Assembly: GCA_029717555.1 (NCBI GenBank)
Contig: JAMDHS010000040.1
Coordinates: 124,001 to 188,000, forward strand
DNA from: Peribolospora baueri
Lineage: Eukaryota > Basidiomycota > Peribolosporomycetes > Peribolosporales > Peribolosporaceae
Length of the DNA stretch: 64,000 bases
Reading direction: 5' to 3'
The position numbers and the translations under genes are program-made. The notes beneath the pieces were generated by a model that made no database searches, had not been told where the DNA came from, and saw only the letters and a program-made list of their open reading frames with translations. This document shows, in pieces, positions 24,501 through 35,593 of the stretch. How positions within the stretch are numbered: the stretch's first letter is position 1; each line of letters opens with the position of its first letter.

Positions 24501-26280
24501 ACGGTCATCGCCGACCATGATAGCCTCGAGGTGCTCAAGCAACAGAGCACGCTCTCGAGGCAACACGCGCGATGGCTTGAATACCTATCACGCTTCGATT
24601 TTAACATACAATATGTTGAAGGTGTAATGCACGTCGTCGCCGACGCGCTATCTCGCCTTCATGAGGCGAGCGAACCGTCCGCCGAGCTCCCAGCGTACGC
24701 CTGCATCGATGCAGATCGACGTTTAGACCTGGAGGCCGAGGATCTCCCACCTCCGGTTACGCCGCCGTCCACGTTGCTGAGCCCACTGCTCCTCAATGCC
24801 GTGCAGCGTGCCTTGCCCCCATCCGTGGGCGACGTTCCCCTTCCAGATGCCCCCGCGACCACGTTGTTCGACCTCAACGACATTAGCCCTCAGTTTCCTG
24901 AGGCGTACAAGACTCACCCAGTCTTGTCTAAAGCCATCGCGCGCCCGGATGACTTCATGACCTCACAGTCGGTGATGGTTTCCTATATACGAATAACCGT
25001 TGCGGCGACCGCTATCTTGTCGGGCCACCTCTTATTTTGAAGGGGCGGCGGGTGGCGGAATGCCTGATGGAACAGGCCCATGACAACATTGGGCACCTCG
25101 GTCGAGAGAAGACGCACAATCTTCTCCGCCACCAGAAATGGCTAAGGACGTAGAGTCCTACTGTCGCTTGTGCGCGGTCTGCGCAGCGATTGTCACGAAC
25201 CGGTGAACTGGCGGTACGAGGTAGCTAACCTCGGCCGGGGATTCCCAACGATCGGTCACTAGACAAGACTAAGAAGGCTATACGATGCACACTCTGATCA
25301 CGAAGACAGGGTTGGACTCTGATCCAAGCTGTGGTTTCCCTCATGATGCGACATAGATGGTCCTTATGTACACAGTGGTCTATAGTACGAAGTGCCCTCT
25401 TCGGTCGGGGGACTTCGGGCCGTGTCTGCACGTCCGCTGAAGCGTGCAGGAGGCCAGACTTGCCATCGGGTGCTGCCAGGAGGGGCGCTCCGGTCGCTCC
25501 CGTCATGCCTACGCCTTCGCCCATGGCTCACTCATGGCTTACCTGCAGGGGAGGGCTAGACGGCCATGTACTTCTGGCATGAATCAGGTGGTCGGGTATT
25601 AGGAGAAGAGCGAGCTTAAGCGGCTCGTGGGCACGTGACCGAAGTGCCTTCAGAGCTTCGGTCGGGGCATTGAAGCGACGAAGATGACCAACTGGTATCG
25701 GCCGGGGAAGCTATGCCCCTTGCCCATCCCGGCACGGCAGTGGTCATCGATCGCAATGGACTTTGTTGGTCCATTACCCCTCTCCGAGGGTTACGACATG
25801 GTCCTTGTCGTGATCGATCGACTGACGTCGATGGTCCACCTTCTCCAGACGACGGCGAAGGTCACAGTGGCCCAGGTGGCTTCGCTGTACTATGACCAAG
25901 TCTGCAGGCTCCACGGCCTACCAGAGACGATCGTATCCGATCGTGACGTGAGGTTCTTCCAAGTTCTGGCAAGAGCTCTACCTCCTTGTAGGCGTTTAAC
26001 TGTTGATGTCAACTGCCCACCATCCACAGATGGATGGTGTGACCGAGCGGGCCGACCGCACGGTCGTGCAGATCCTTAGGGCAATGATGTCGCCGGATCA
26101 ATCCGACTGGGCTCAGTTCATTCCAGCCGTCGAGTTCGCTATGGACTCGTGTGTAAGCTCGTCGACAGGGTGCACGCCCTTCGAGCTTAACTTTGGGTAT
26201 AACCCATCCTTATTCAAGACGATCTCGTACTTATCCGAGTACAAGAGCATCAAGGACTGGGCCGAAGCGGCTCGCTAACC
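21550..26280 (+). mobile_element. Decayed Ty3/gypsy-type LTR retrotransposon
   Basis: Parts follow the gypsy order on the plus strand: a nucleocapsid-type zinc knuckle (about 22.3-22.7 kb, CARCKKVGHWASEC), an aspartic protease (about 22.7-23.4 kb, LFDTGSTIDLIS), reverse transcriptase (about 23.4-23.9 kb), RNase H with its connection (about 23.9-25.0 kb), and integrase (about 25.0-26.3 kb), in which a roughly 0.5-kb stretch at 25.2-25.7 kb has no recognisable match. It is broken, with roughly half a dozen interruptions, and looks moderately old. I found no terminal repeats by eye, so both outer limits are approximate. No chromodomain was seen. It sits between the acyltransferase and the monooxygenase. 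Confidence 0.9.
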
Positions 26281-26742
26281 TCCAGCGAGCTCATGATGCG
26301 ATCGTTGCATCTAGAGTGTTCTTTTCTATTTTCAAACTCGGGGGTCTCTCTGCCTATGAAAGGCGAGCTCCATCATAGGCTTTCAGTGCAGTCCGACGAA
26401 GTGGTCCACACCGATGAGTGCCTGCTACGTCGGCCTCCGCAATGGTGGGGCCCCGCACGAGCCTCTCGCCGGGCGTTCACCTCCGTCCCACCTCCGTTGT
26501 TTCCGAGCCTAAGGGTGTCACCCAAAACATTTCGCCCGGAATGCTAACCCAGTCCTAGATACCATACAGCCCGAGGCTCACCATGTAAGCCGCTGCTCCT
26601 GCCTACCTTCATCTTCGCAATCACTCCCTCTCTTCCTTCCCCTCTTCCATCCTCTCTGGGCCAGCCCTCTTCTCCTAGGCGCAATCGTTCCCTCCGCGCG
26701 CGCTTCACCTCCCGTGCCCTCGTCATCGCATCTCAACTCACC
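26281..26742. other. Region between retroelement remains and monooxygenase start
   Basis: No gene. The left part may still be element sequence. A CT-rich tract from about 26590 to 26750 directly precedes the monooxygenase start codon and looks like a typical fungal core promoter or 5' UTR pyrimidine tract. Confidence 0.5.
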
Positions 26743-29700
26743 ATGTCTCTTGCCCCCCTCTCTTCAAACAACGTTACCTCCAACAACGCCGCCGCCTCGC
26801 CACAAGGATTTGCGGCTAATGGCTTCCGCTGCGAACCCCATTCCATCGACGCTGCTCGCCCTCTCAGGGTCGTGGTCATCGGCGCCGGTCTGAGCGGCAT
26901 CTATGGTCAGTCTCCAGTGCTCCCACTTGGCCGCCTCTTGAGGTCTTGAAGAGCCAGTCGTCATCGCCCTTCTCTGTTCCGTCTTCTTCTCCTCCCCGTT
27001 GACTCTCCCATCGAACTTCCGAATCCCATAATAGCCGGCATCCGCATCCCGCGCGCTCTTCAAAACGTCGACCTGCAGATCTATGAGAAGAACGCCGACG
27101 TCGCCGGTACCTGGTGGGAGAATCGGTACGCCGGCTGCGTGAGTTTGCCCACCCATTGATATTTTCAGACCAGAACCACCTCTCCCTGGGGATACTCGAG
27201 CAACCGTGCAGCGAGGGCGCCCACTCGTCTCTAACATCCTCCCTTCATTCCCTCTTCTGACCTGTGCGTCCTTTCCTTCAACCAGGCCTGTGATATCGTG
27301 AGCTTCCTCTCTTCTGTCACCGCCAAGCTCTACTTGTCGTAAGCGACGTGCTGAGCTCCAAGCTGATTTTCCCATGTCTCCCATATCCGTCTCATTCGCT
27401 TGTCGGCCGTCTCGTATGATGCTCACAGCCCGCAGTGAGCCATAGTCTCTTTTTAGAGGAGAAATGCGACCGATGCCCGACTATTGCTGCTGGCGGCTCC
27501 TCAAAGAAGCTTTTTGTGCTGACCCTTTCCCTTCGCGTGCGCCTTCGCACCGCCGCAGCACTGCTACTGCTACACCTTTGAGCCCAGCCCGAACTGGTCG
27601 AAATTCTATGCGTCGTCCAGCGAGCTGTTTCAATACTGGAAAGGTGCCCACCCTCCGCTACGCCAAAGGACCTTGTCGTTCTGCCTTCTTAACGTCTAGC
27701 TGACCGCCTTCACCTCGGCACCTCGTCTTCATGTCCTCGCCTTCCCCTGTCTCCCGATTTTGCAGGGGTCGCGGTCAAGTACGGCGTGCCGAAGTATGTC
27801 AAGCTCGAGCATGCCATAGTTGGTGCTCGTTGGGACGACGCTGCAGGCCTCTGGAAGCTCAAGGTCGAGGACCGTTCTGGTGGGAGGGGACAAGGACAGG
27901 GCCGGCGTTTCGATGATTATGCTGTGAGAGGGTGACGGTAGAAACCGACGGGACACGGCGCAGGTTCGGGCCGAGCCTTCCTGACCAAACTTCTGCACGA
28001 CTTCACAGCATGTCGTTGTGAACGCGACAGGAGCTTTAAACAATTGGAAGTGGCCGGACACGGTACGTGTCTGATATTGGAGCCCGAAGAGACCAATCAC
28101 ATACTGACGTTGGCGCTACCCTTGCTTCATGCGCACAGCCTGGCCTCGACTCCTTCCAAGGCCACAAGGTACACTCGGCCATATGGGACGATTCGTACGA
28201 CTACATGGACAAGCGCGTGGCCGTCATCGGCAGCGGCAGCACGTCCATCCAGATTGTACCCGCACTCCAGCCAATCGTCAAGCATTTGGGCTCCTTCGTT
28301 CGTGGTCGGACTTGGATCGGCTTTCCATTCTCAAGCGATCTGCTAGCAGAGAAAATGAAAAATGGCAACTGTGAGACCGGAAGCTTTGTGCTTTCTATCG
28401 CACCTCTTCTCCATATCTTTCTCTCTTAACTTTCCTTGTCCTCCCGTCGCCACCAGACGCCTACACGGAGGAAGAGAAGCGCGAGCTGGCGGATCCGGAA
28501 ACGCACCTCAAATACCGCAAGTTGCTCATGGACGATCTCAACAGCAGTCACGGTAATCTTCAGAAGGGCTCTGAAGGGCAAAAGATAGTCGTCAAGTTGT
28601 TCGGTGACAACATGAAGGAGAAGCTCAAGAAGAAGCCCGAGATCTTTGAGGCCATTCAGGTAGGTGGTGACTTGGTTGACACCGCCATGATGAACACGCT
28701 CGTCCACAATTGTGTCATCATTTTACACCGCTTCATCCCTTCCGACAGCCCGATTTCCCTGTCGGCTGCCGACGTGAGCTTTGGATCCTCCCCGAGCTAT
28801 TGCCAACGTGATGATCCTCCATGCTGACGGAAAATCCACTATGGATCCGGTCAGGACTGACGCCTGGCCCTGGTTTTCTGGAAGCGCTGGTCGAAGACAA
28901 TGTGGGGGGATCCCTTTTTCCCATCGTCTTTTCCTTCGGTCGCCGGTTGAAGCGTATTCCACTCCACGTCATCCTCAGGTCGAGTTTGTCAAGCAAGAGA
29001 TCGACAAATTCTCTCCTAAGGGCATCGTGACGAAGGACGGCAAGGAGCGCGAGTACGACGCCATTGTTTGCGCCACTGGCTTTGACACGGTGCGTTCCTC
29101 TCTCTCAAGACATTCCTCCATCGTATCCAAGCGCCGCTAACTTGGTCTTGTCCTACATCGTGAAACGCGTCTGCATTGAAGACGTACCGGCCCCGCTTCC
29201 CCATCATCGGCAGGAACGGCACCGACCTCGCCGACCGATGGGCCGACTTCCCGCACACGTATCTCTCCGTCGCCGTGGACGGTTTCCCAAACTGGTTTTT
29301 TGTGAGACTTCGGTGCCCAAGCGGTCCGGCGGGCAAGTTGCTCCCGCCCTTGCTGATCAGTTTGCTGACGGCGGGTACGAAATTTTTACACTGGCCGACA
29401 GGTCAACGGCCCAAACAGCGCTGTAGGAAGTGAGGCGTGTCCTTTTTGCAAGGTGAAAGCAACTGTTTCGCAAATCCCCGCTGACGACGCTATTGAATCT
29501 GCTATTCCCCCAGGTGGCGATCTCATCATCGTATTCGAGCACGAGATCGAGTACATCGTTTCCGTGATCAGGAAACTGCAGATGGAGCGTTACAAGTCCA
29601 TCGAGGTCAAGCCTGAGGCGGTCGCCGATTTCTACGAGTACTCCCAAACTTACTTTCAACAAACAGTTTACTCTACCAAGGTAAGCGCTCAGGCTCACAA

Positions 29701-30202
29701 CCACGCTCTTCGTCCTGCGTTTTCGAAGTTGCCAAGCTAAGGACCTTCCCCTGCCGTGCGCCACTTCCGTCTTTTTTCTTCATTTTTTGCATCATGGCGG
29801 ATAGTGCCGGACGTGGTACAAGGGCGGCAAGACGGAAGGTCCCATCACTGCCCTCTGGCCCGGCTCTTGTCTGCACGCTTGCAAGACGCTCCATCACCCG
29901 CGGTGGGAAGGTGAGCGATGACGAACGATACTGCATCATGTCGCCGTCGTGTGTCAAACGATATACAAAATGACCCATTTTCTGCCTCCCTTCAACGACT
30001 CCCCCCAATCATCCTCGACCGCGTTCCCTGTGCAGATTACAACTATGAGCGCCTGCCCAGCGCTGGACCCAACCGGCTCGGCTGGCTCGGTAACGGCTGG
30101 ACCGACGCGGAGCTCAACGGAGGAGACCGGCGTTGGTACCTCAAGCCGAACGAGGAGGCTCAGAAATCGCTTAACAGCGGCGCCATGCGCTTCTCGATGT
30201 GA
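26743..30202 (+). CDS. Baeyer-Villiger-type flavin monooxygenase, 17 exons
   Basis: FAD/NADPH enzyme expected to insert oxygen beside a carbonyl or hydroxylate a substrate. Exons: 26743-26905, 27035-27138, 27286-27297, 27429-27434, 27559-27643, 27766-27923, 28009-28062, 28139-28370, 28457-28659, 28749-28773, 28855-28901, 28979-29089, 29182-29301, 29402-29429, 29514-29680, 29805-29910 and 30036-30202, giving 595 residues. The first Rossmann motif is VVVIGAGLSGIYAG, then DVAGTWWENRYAG, CDIPAHCYCYTFEP and VVNATGALNNWKWP. The Baeyer-Villiger fingerprint FxGxxxHxxxW(P/D) is met by FQGHKVHSAIWDD, followed by the second Rossmann VAVIGSGSTSIQ and later IVCATGFDT and VNGPNSAVGSGDL. Two consecutive microexons of 12 and 6 bases supply ACDI and PA. 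It resembles fungal steroid/sterigmatocystin-type monooxygenases. It may belong to the aromatic gene group to its left. Confidence 0.93.
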
Positions 30203-31131
30203 TGTAGACCCACTTCGTCTCTCGGCCTCACAGTGTTGTCGGGCGCTCCGTCACGCCGCCGCACCGGCCGTGGTCACGGTTTCATCTCCCGGCGCTAGAT
30301 TCTCCTGCTGCCTCTCAGATACCTTTCGGAAGCTCCCTGAGAACTCTTTCACGTCGCTGGTCATGTTGTCTTCTTGGAATTAAAGAAAAGAAAAGAAAGG
30401 AAAATCAGATGAACTCGCGAGTGTCCTCGCCGTTCTGGTGCTCGTTGTCGGTCATGATGTTCCTCGCCTCCCCCGTGATCATATGAGCGATGGAGAGGAC
30501 AGTGACGAGCGCAGACCGGCCCTGGCGGCCCTTTTCCCTTGCATTGCAGCGTGACCTTGATCGTGCTGACGAAGGTGACAGAAGCCTCCAAGGAGTCCGG
30601 CTTCCACCATGCGCTCCTTCCTCTTCCTAGTTGTCTTCTTGAATGTAGTCGTGGCTCTGAAAGAGTGGGGAGGGTTAGGGCGTGAGGATGCCACCATTAC
30701 CAGACGGCCCAGGGTACCTGTGGGCTTAAAGAAGGAAGAGAACGGACGTCGGCATCGGCATCGGCATCGGATCGCACGCATTTCAGCCGCCTTGATGGGA
30801 ACGTGCACACATATGCAAAGCCCCGCCTCGACGGCGGGCTGCCTCTCCTCTTCGAAAACGGCTCTGCATATCTCAAAACCTGGGGCAAATCATGTCACGT
30901 GCAAAAACATGGCGGAGGGCAAGAACAAAACAAGGAAGGATGGGGGGCCGACGGGCGGAAAGCTGAGATGAGGTGACTGGGGCGACGTGCAATCATATAG
31001 TTACGGAGAGACGGACTCAAAGCGTGTATGAAGATGAGCGGGTAGGATGCTTACATCGCCCTGTCCCATCAGACACGCACACCCTGCTCGGCCGGGCTTC
31101 CAAACCTCCAGTGACTCCTTCCTCGAGTCGA
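30203..31131. other. Convergent intergenic region
   Basis: 929 bases between the 3' ends of the monooxygenase and the carrier-like gene. No supported gene. A short A-rich GAAAA/GAAAG run at 30383-30404 and AT-poor sequence elsewhere. A CATCGG tandem of three to four units lies near 30750-30768. Confidence 0.5.
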
Positions 31132-32494
31132 TCACGAGAAAGCGCTGGTCACCGTACCCAACAAGGTGACCCAAGCGCCCCTGTAGAGCGCCTCGATGCC
31201 CTCCTCATCCTTGATCTTCCTCGCCGCGTCAAGCATGCCCTCGTAACGCTCCACAGCCCCACCCTCTCCCTCTCCGGCGAGCGCAAGTGCTGGCGAGCTG
31301 GCACTCGGTCGAAGCTCGATGACCGGCTCCGAATAGTCGGCGTCCAAATCCGAGTGCGAATGGAAGGACGGGGAAGGGGTGGGGCCGCCCGCATCGCCAT
31401 TGGCACCTTGCTCCGCGGCAGCACTAGCCTGGTGCGAGTAGGAGGAGATGGAAGGCGAAGGTGGTCCAGACGGTCGCTGGACGGCCAGACGGATCATGAG
31501 AACCTCCAGAGGTGCGAGGATGCCGGTGGAGAGGATTTGGAACAGGAGGAAAAAGAACAGGCCAATGTAGGACACCTCCACCTTGCGGTCCGTCCCCGAC
31601 TCGTCCTCGAACGGCCGCGAAGCCGCGGCGGCGGCGAGACCAGGAACGGTTATGTTGCGAATAACGCGACCCACAAGACCGACCCAGCAGACGTGAGCTA
31701 GAGTGGCGGGCAAAAGACCCGGGAGGGTGTACAACGACCATGGGGCGTAAAACTCGGCAGGAGTGAGGAGAGCGCGAAGGTTGGCTCTGGGAGTGGTCCA
31801 CGGCAGCCTCGTTGGGTGAGTGATGGTCCTGAGGAGGTCATAAAAACCGTGGCAAGTGAGAAAGTCAGCTTCGTTGCAATATGCATGGTGGCCCTTGTCG
31901 ACCTCTGGCAACAGCGGCTTGATAGGCTGCTCACCTATACGTGATCACGCTGAGAGGGATGGCTACGACGGTAACAATGACCAGAAACAGCATGTTCTTC
32001 CAGAACGCGCCGGGGCTCGACGGCGTAGTGCGATAGGAGGTGTGCGGAGACATGGCCGAGGCATCCATCCATAGCATGCTAAAGGTTGAGATGACGAGCA
32101 TCTGTATGGCTGTCGGTGTGAAGCCTGGGGGGGAAGAGAGGTCAGCGGGCGAGCGGGCGTGTGATCGGTCTGAAAGCACGCCGGGCGGGATCGTAGCCAA
32201 GCGTGATGACGACTCACCCTTCCAAAGCCCTATCCATCCCTCAATCCTTCTCGTCCTCAACGCCATCTCCCACACTCCCCTGACGACCGGCCCGATCTTG
32301 GCATCGCCCTGAGCGAACGTGGCCGTTTGGCCATTTTCCTCGTCCAACTCGAGTCGGATGGCCTTGGGAAGATAGTTTGCGCGCAGGCGGACGAGGGAGG
32401 ACTGGAAGGGCTGGACTATGAGCAGCGTTATGAAGATGGAGGGAACGAGGAGGAGGAAGAAGAGGACAGGGAAAGAGAAGTCGGCGGAGGCCAT
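31132..32494 (-). CDS. Mitochondrial-carrier-fold membrane protein (Ugo1/Mrx20-like)
   Basis: Predicted mitochondrial membrane protein of 387 residues. Three exons, 32494-32218, 32124-31935 and 31828-31132, joined by introns of 93 and 106 bases. The start MASADFSFPVLFFLLLVPS opens with a hydrophobic helix. Carrier-like features are RRIEGWIGLWKGGFTPTAIQ in the middle and DEEGIEALYRGAWVTLLG at the C-terminus, both typical of the loop after odd helices in the carrier fold, plus a helix YIGLFFFLLFQILSTGILAPLEVL whose end resembles P-x-D/E. Complete triplicate PxD/ExxK/R signatures are absent, so a diverged, non-transporting carrier is likely. A Ser/Pro-rich low-complexity insert (about residues 280-345) interrupts the last third. 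It is divergent from the dienelactone hydrolase gene. Confidence 0.75.
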
Positions 32495-32928
32495 CGTCGT
32501 CCAAGGTCGCTCGCTGATCAGTGATCGGGGCGAGACTGATGCGGGTGCACAGAGAGTCGATCGGGCGTTCAGTGAGGCGCCGGCCGACAAAGAACAATGA
32601 GCGTTGGCGAAGACTGGAGATGTGTTGAGAAGAGTAGAGTAGTCAAGCAGCCAGATGAAATAGAAAGATAGATAGTTGGATGACACGGCAAGTCGGCAAC
32701 TCGCTGACGACGCCCAACGCTGGCACCGACAAGCGCAGCTGCGGGAGCGGCTCATCCACGTGCACTTGGTGGGCCCCATACTTAAGCAAGGCCTTAAGGA
32801 ATGTCGCTTTCTTGTCTCGCTTGGCCTTACGCTCCTTATCGCGCTCGTCTTCGGGCATCTGTCAGCACAAGCAGATCCGTCTATATACCCGCCAAGCCAT
32901 TCGCAAAGCACAGGCGATCCGAGCAATC
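32495..32928. promoter_or_regulatory. Divergent promoter region
   Basis: 434 bases between the start codons of the carrier-like gene (leftward) and the dienelactone hydrolase (rightward). A TATATA-like element (CTATATAC, 32881-32888) lies about 40 bases upstream of the hydrolase start and may serve it. Confidence 0.55.
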
Positions 32929-34651
32929 ATGGACATCAAAGGTGAGCGCTCGCGTGACCCGTGCGTGTCCGTTCCGGCCCGCGTCCACCTTGCTGTTTGA
33001 CAAAACGCTCGTCTCGCCCTGCTATCGCGGTGTGCTCGCTTGCAGAGTGTATCAACCTCCCTCCCGTGGAGCTGTCGTACGAGAATCCCAAGGGCTCGCA
33101 TGAGGAAATCGCAGGCCTCAAGACGTACGTCGTGGGCGACGCGAAGAGCAAGCGAGCCATCGTCGTCGTGTGAGTCGGCGAGGCCTCGGGATTGCGCGTA
33201 CTACAAGGTCGTGCGGCCATTGAGAGGATGTACGAGGGGAGAAGTGAACAGGAGCTGAACATGTATCTGTACTGTCGTCCGTTTGTGCCCAAAGCTACGA
33301 CATCCACGGCTTCTCTTCACAGGTGGGAACGACCCCCTTACGAGCTTCCCGACAGTCGCACGGCCCGAAAGGCTCACCCCCACTTCCCGTTCCTTTCATT
33401 CTGTCTGGATTGATTCAGATGGTGCAAACCGCAGACTTGCTTGCAGACGCTGTTGGTGCTCGCGTCGTGAGTGTATGCAGCCGATGGAGTGCGAGGCGCT
33501 GCTGTCCTGAATGCCTGCTTACTGTGCAGCTCTCGACCTCTTCTCAGTACATTCCTGACTTCTTCAAGGGACAGGAATTCCCAGGAGACAAGTACAAGGT
33601 GCAAGCACGAGGGTTCCGCCTCTGGACTTGATCTCTTCGCTTCGTACATACTAATTACAAAGTTTACTTTCTCTCGTCTCTTGCATCACTTTATATGTGA
33701 AGCCTAACAGCCCAGAGCGCGCGGAGGCCTTTGCCAAGTGTGAGAAGGACGTGCCAATGCATCCCCTTCTCAGCTCATTTGACTCGGCGTCTGACATCCC
33801 ATTTTTGTCCTCGCTCTCATCCCAGTCTTACAAACCGCTGCCGCGATCCGTCCTGCGCTCGAAGCTCTCTCCAAGATCGTTTCCGCGATCCGATCTACCG
33901 ACGTTGCCCCTCACGTGGGCGGCATAGGATTCTGCTGGGGAGGAAAGGTACTTGTCCTCGCCGGTGGGGAGGAAGATACCGCAAACAAAGACAAGGCCAG
34001 CGGTCTTGATGGGATTGTTATGGTACATCCGGGGTGTGTTGACGTGCCAGTCGTGTCGTTGTTTTGATATCTCGGGTCGCAACGGCCCTGTGGCAGGCTC
34101 TGTCTGCCCTCGGCGTCGTCTGGTGGAGGTGGCCACCCAAATGACCGTGCTGATAAGTACTCGCTCCCGTTTTCCCTTTTGCACCCTGCTTCTCCGCTGC
34201 ACAGCCGCCTCGACCCTGCAGACGCAGCCGCGTTGAAGATTCCCGTCGCCTTCTTCCCTAGCAAGGATGAGCCTTCCGAGGCTGTGAGTATGGACCGATC
34301 TTGGCCTGACTTTAGGAGATCCCTTTCTGGCCGTGACAGTGTCTGACTCTTCTTTCTTCTGTTCGGCCATTCTCCAGGTCGAAAAGTTTCAAGAAAACGT
34401 GACCAAGCTACCGTTTGCGGGGGAATGCGTGTCCAAGGTGTGTTTCTTTTTCTGATTCTCCCTCCTTCTCCTTGGGTACTGTCTGTTGTCAATTCAGTTT
34501 CCCTCACCGTCTCTTCTCGTGGTAACAGATCTACTCTAATATGTTCCACGGATGGGCCGGAGCTCGTGCCAATCTGAAGGACGAGGACAACCTGCGCGAG
34601 TACAAAGACGTTCTCAGCCGTGCCGCCGCTTTCTTGCAGGCCAGGGTGTGA
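32929..34651 (+). CDS. Dienelactone hydrolase family protein
   Basis: Alpha/beta hydrolase with a Cys-His-Asp triad; family members open dienelactones in ortho-cleavage of catechols or hydrolyse other lactones and esters. Ten exons: 32929-32941, 33046-33169, 33295-33322, 33419-33466, 33548-33598, 33703-33739, 33826-34033, 34205-34283, 34378-34437 and 34529-34651, giving 256 residues, normal for the family. The reading has YDIHGFSSQ, VQTADLLADAVGARV, IPDFFKGQEFPGDKY, the nucleophile motif GIGFCWGGK (Cys about 137), PVAFFPSKDEPSEA (Asp about 191) and NMFHGWAGARANL (His about 223). The first coding exon is only 13 bases (MDIK plus one base). Whether it acts on aromatic ring-cleavage products is unknown. 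It is the only gene right of the monooxygenase with a possible aromatic role. Confidence 0.92.
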
Positions 34652-35593
34652 GCCTTTTATTTGACGCGAGGTACGGGTGCCAGGCTTGTAAGGCAGAAGC
34701 GGCTTTCAACGTCTTCTTGGATTGGAACCGTCGCTGATGCACTTTTCGGGGTGGAATTCTGACTGACGAATGGATCATGATAATGGTAGCGGCAGCTTAT
34801 GTACGTGCAAGCTGGAAAGGAAACATAGAATTAGATCGCAAGCTGGGTGGAGGGGAGGTCGTTGAAGGTGATCCCTTGCGGTCAGGGGTACCCCTGACGC
34901 TGTAGATTGAGAGTGAGAGAAGGCGCGGGGATTGATTCCAACCCTTCTGAGGCTCCAAGATTCCATGTTCTCACCTGAAAAGGCGGGTCGCCGCACGGAC
35001 CATCGCCCTGATGATGGTCGACTGACGCGTCCTTTTTTGCATTGACGTGTCGGGCCGCTGTCCGTCGGTCGGCCTTGCTTTCTTTCGGTGGCCTCTTTCG
35101 AATCCTCGCGCCCTGCCAGACATTTAACGCATAGGGACTTTTGACGCTTTATCACAGCCGTCGAGGTGGTCTTCCCTTTGCCTGGCTTCGACGCAACGTC
35201 GGGCTTCGAGTGTCTTGTCCTGTGGAACACGGTCTGACATCGAAGCTTCTCCGTGCAAGTTTGAAACAGTTGAGAAAAAGAACGCGAAACAAATAGCTTC
35301 CACTCGTTCGGGTGAGATATGGTACCGGCACAGGCAGACGAGGAAAGCCCAGAGCCGACGATGCTGCGCGTATGCTGCACAAACCCTGGGCAAGACGATG
35401 GCCGTTTCGGACTAATCTTCCTAACTCCAGTTTACTTTTGGCGCAGACGTCAAGTAACGGCGGTGTGACCACCTATCCACCTATTACTGGTTCTCAGCAG
35501 AACGCTCTTGTTCCACACCACATATCAGTACTTGGGTCTCCCAGGACACGGAATGCAGACGTAAAAGGCGACTCATGCACGACACAGACGGCG
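34652..35593. other. Intergenic region with a perfect palindrome
   Basis: 942 bases between convergent genes. No recognised gene, although an open frame runs on the minus strand through 34775-35380 without recognisable domains. It contains the 18-base palindrome at 34881-34898. Confidence 0.5.
34881..34898. repeat. Perfect 18-base palindrome
   Basis: GTCAGGGGTACCCCTGAC equals its own reverse complement. AGGGG/CCCCT half sites of this kind resemble stress-response zinc-finger (STRE, AGGGG) sites placed back to back. It lies 230 bases past the hydrolase stop, so a regulatory role is uncertain. Confidence 0.8.

Noticed and set aside
34775-35380. 201-codon minus-strand frame between the hydrolase and the DUF4536 gene
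   Set aside because: No domain, signal or membrane pattern and no splice-supported extension; kept only as a comment on the intergenic stretch.
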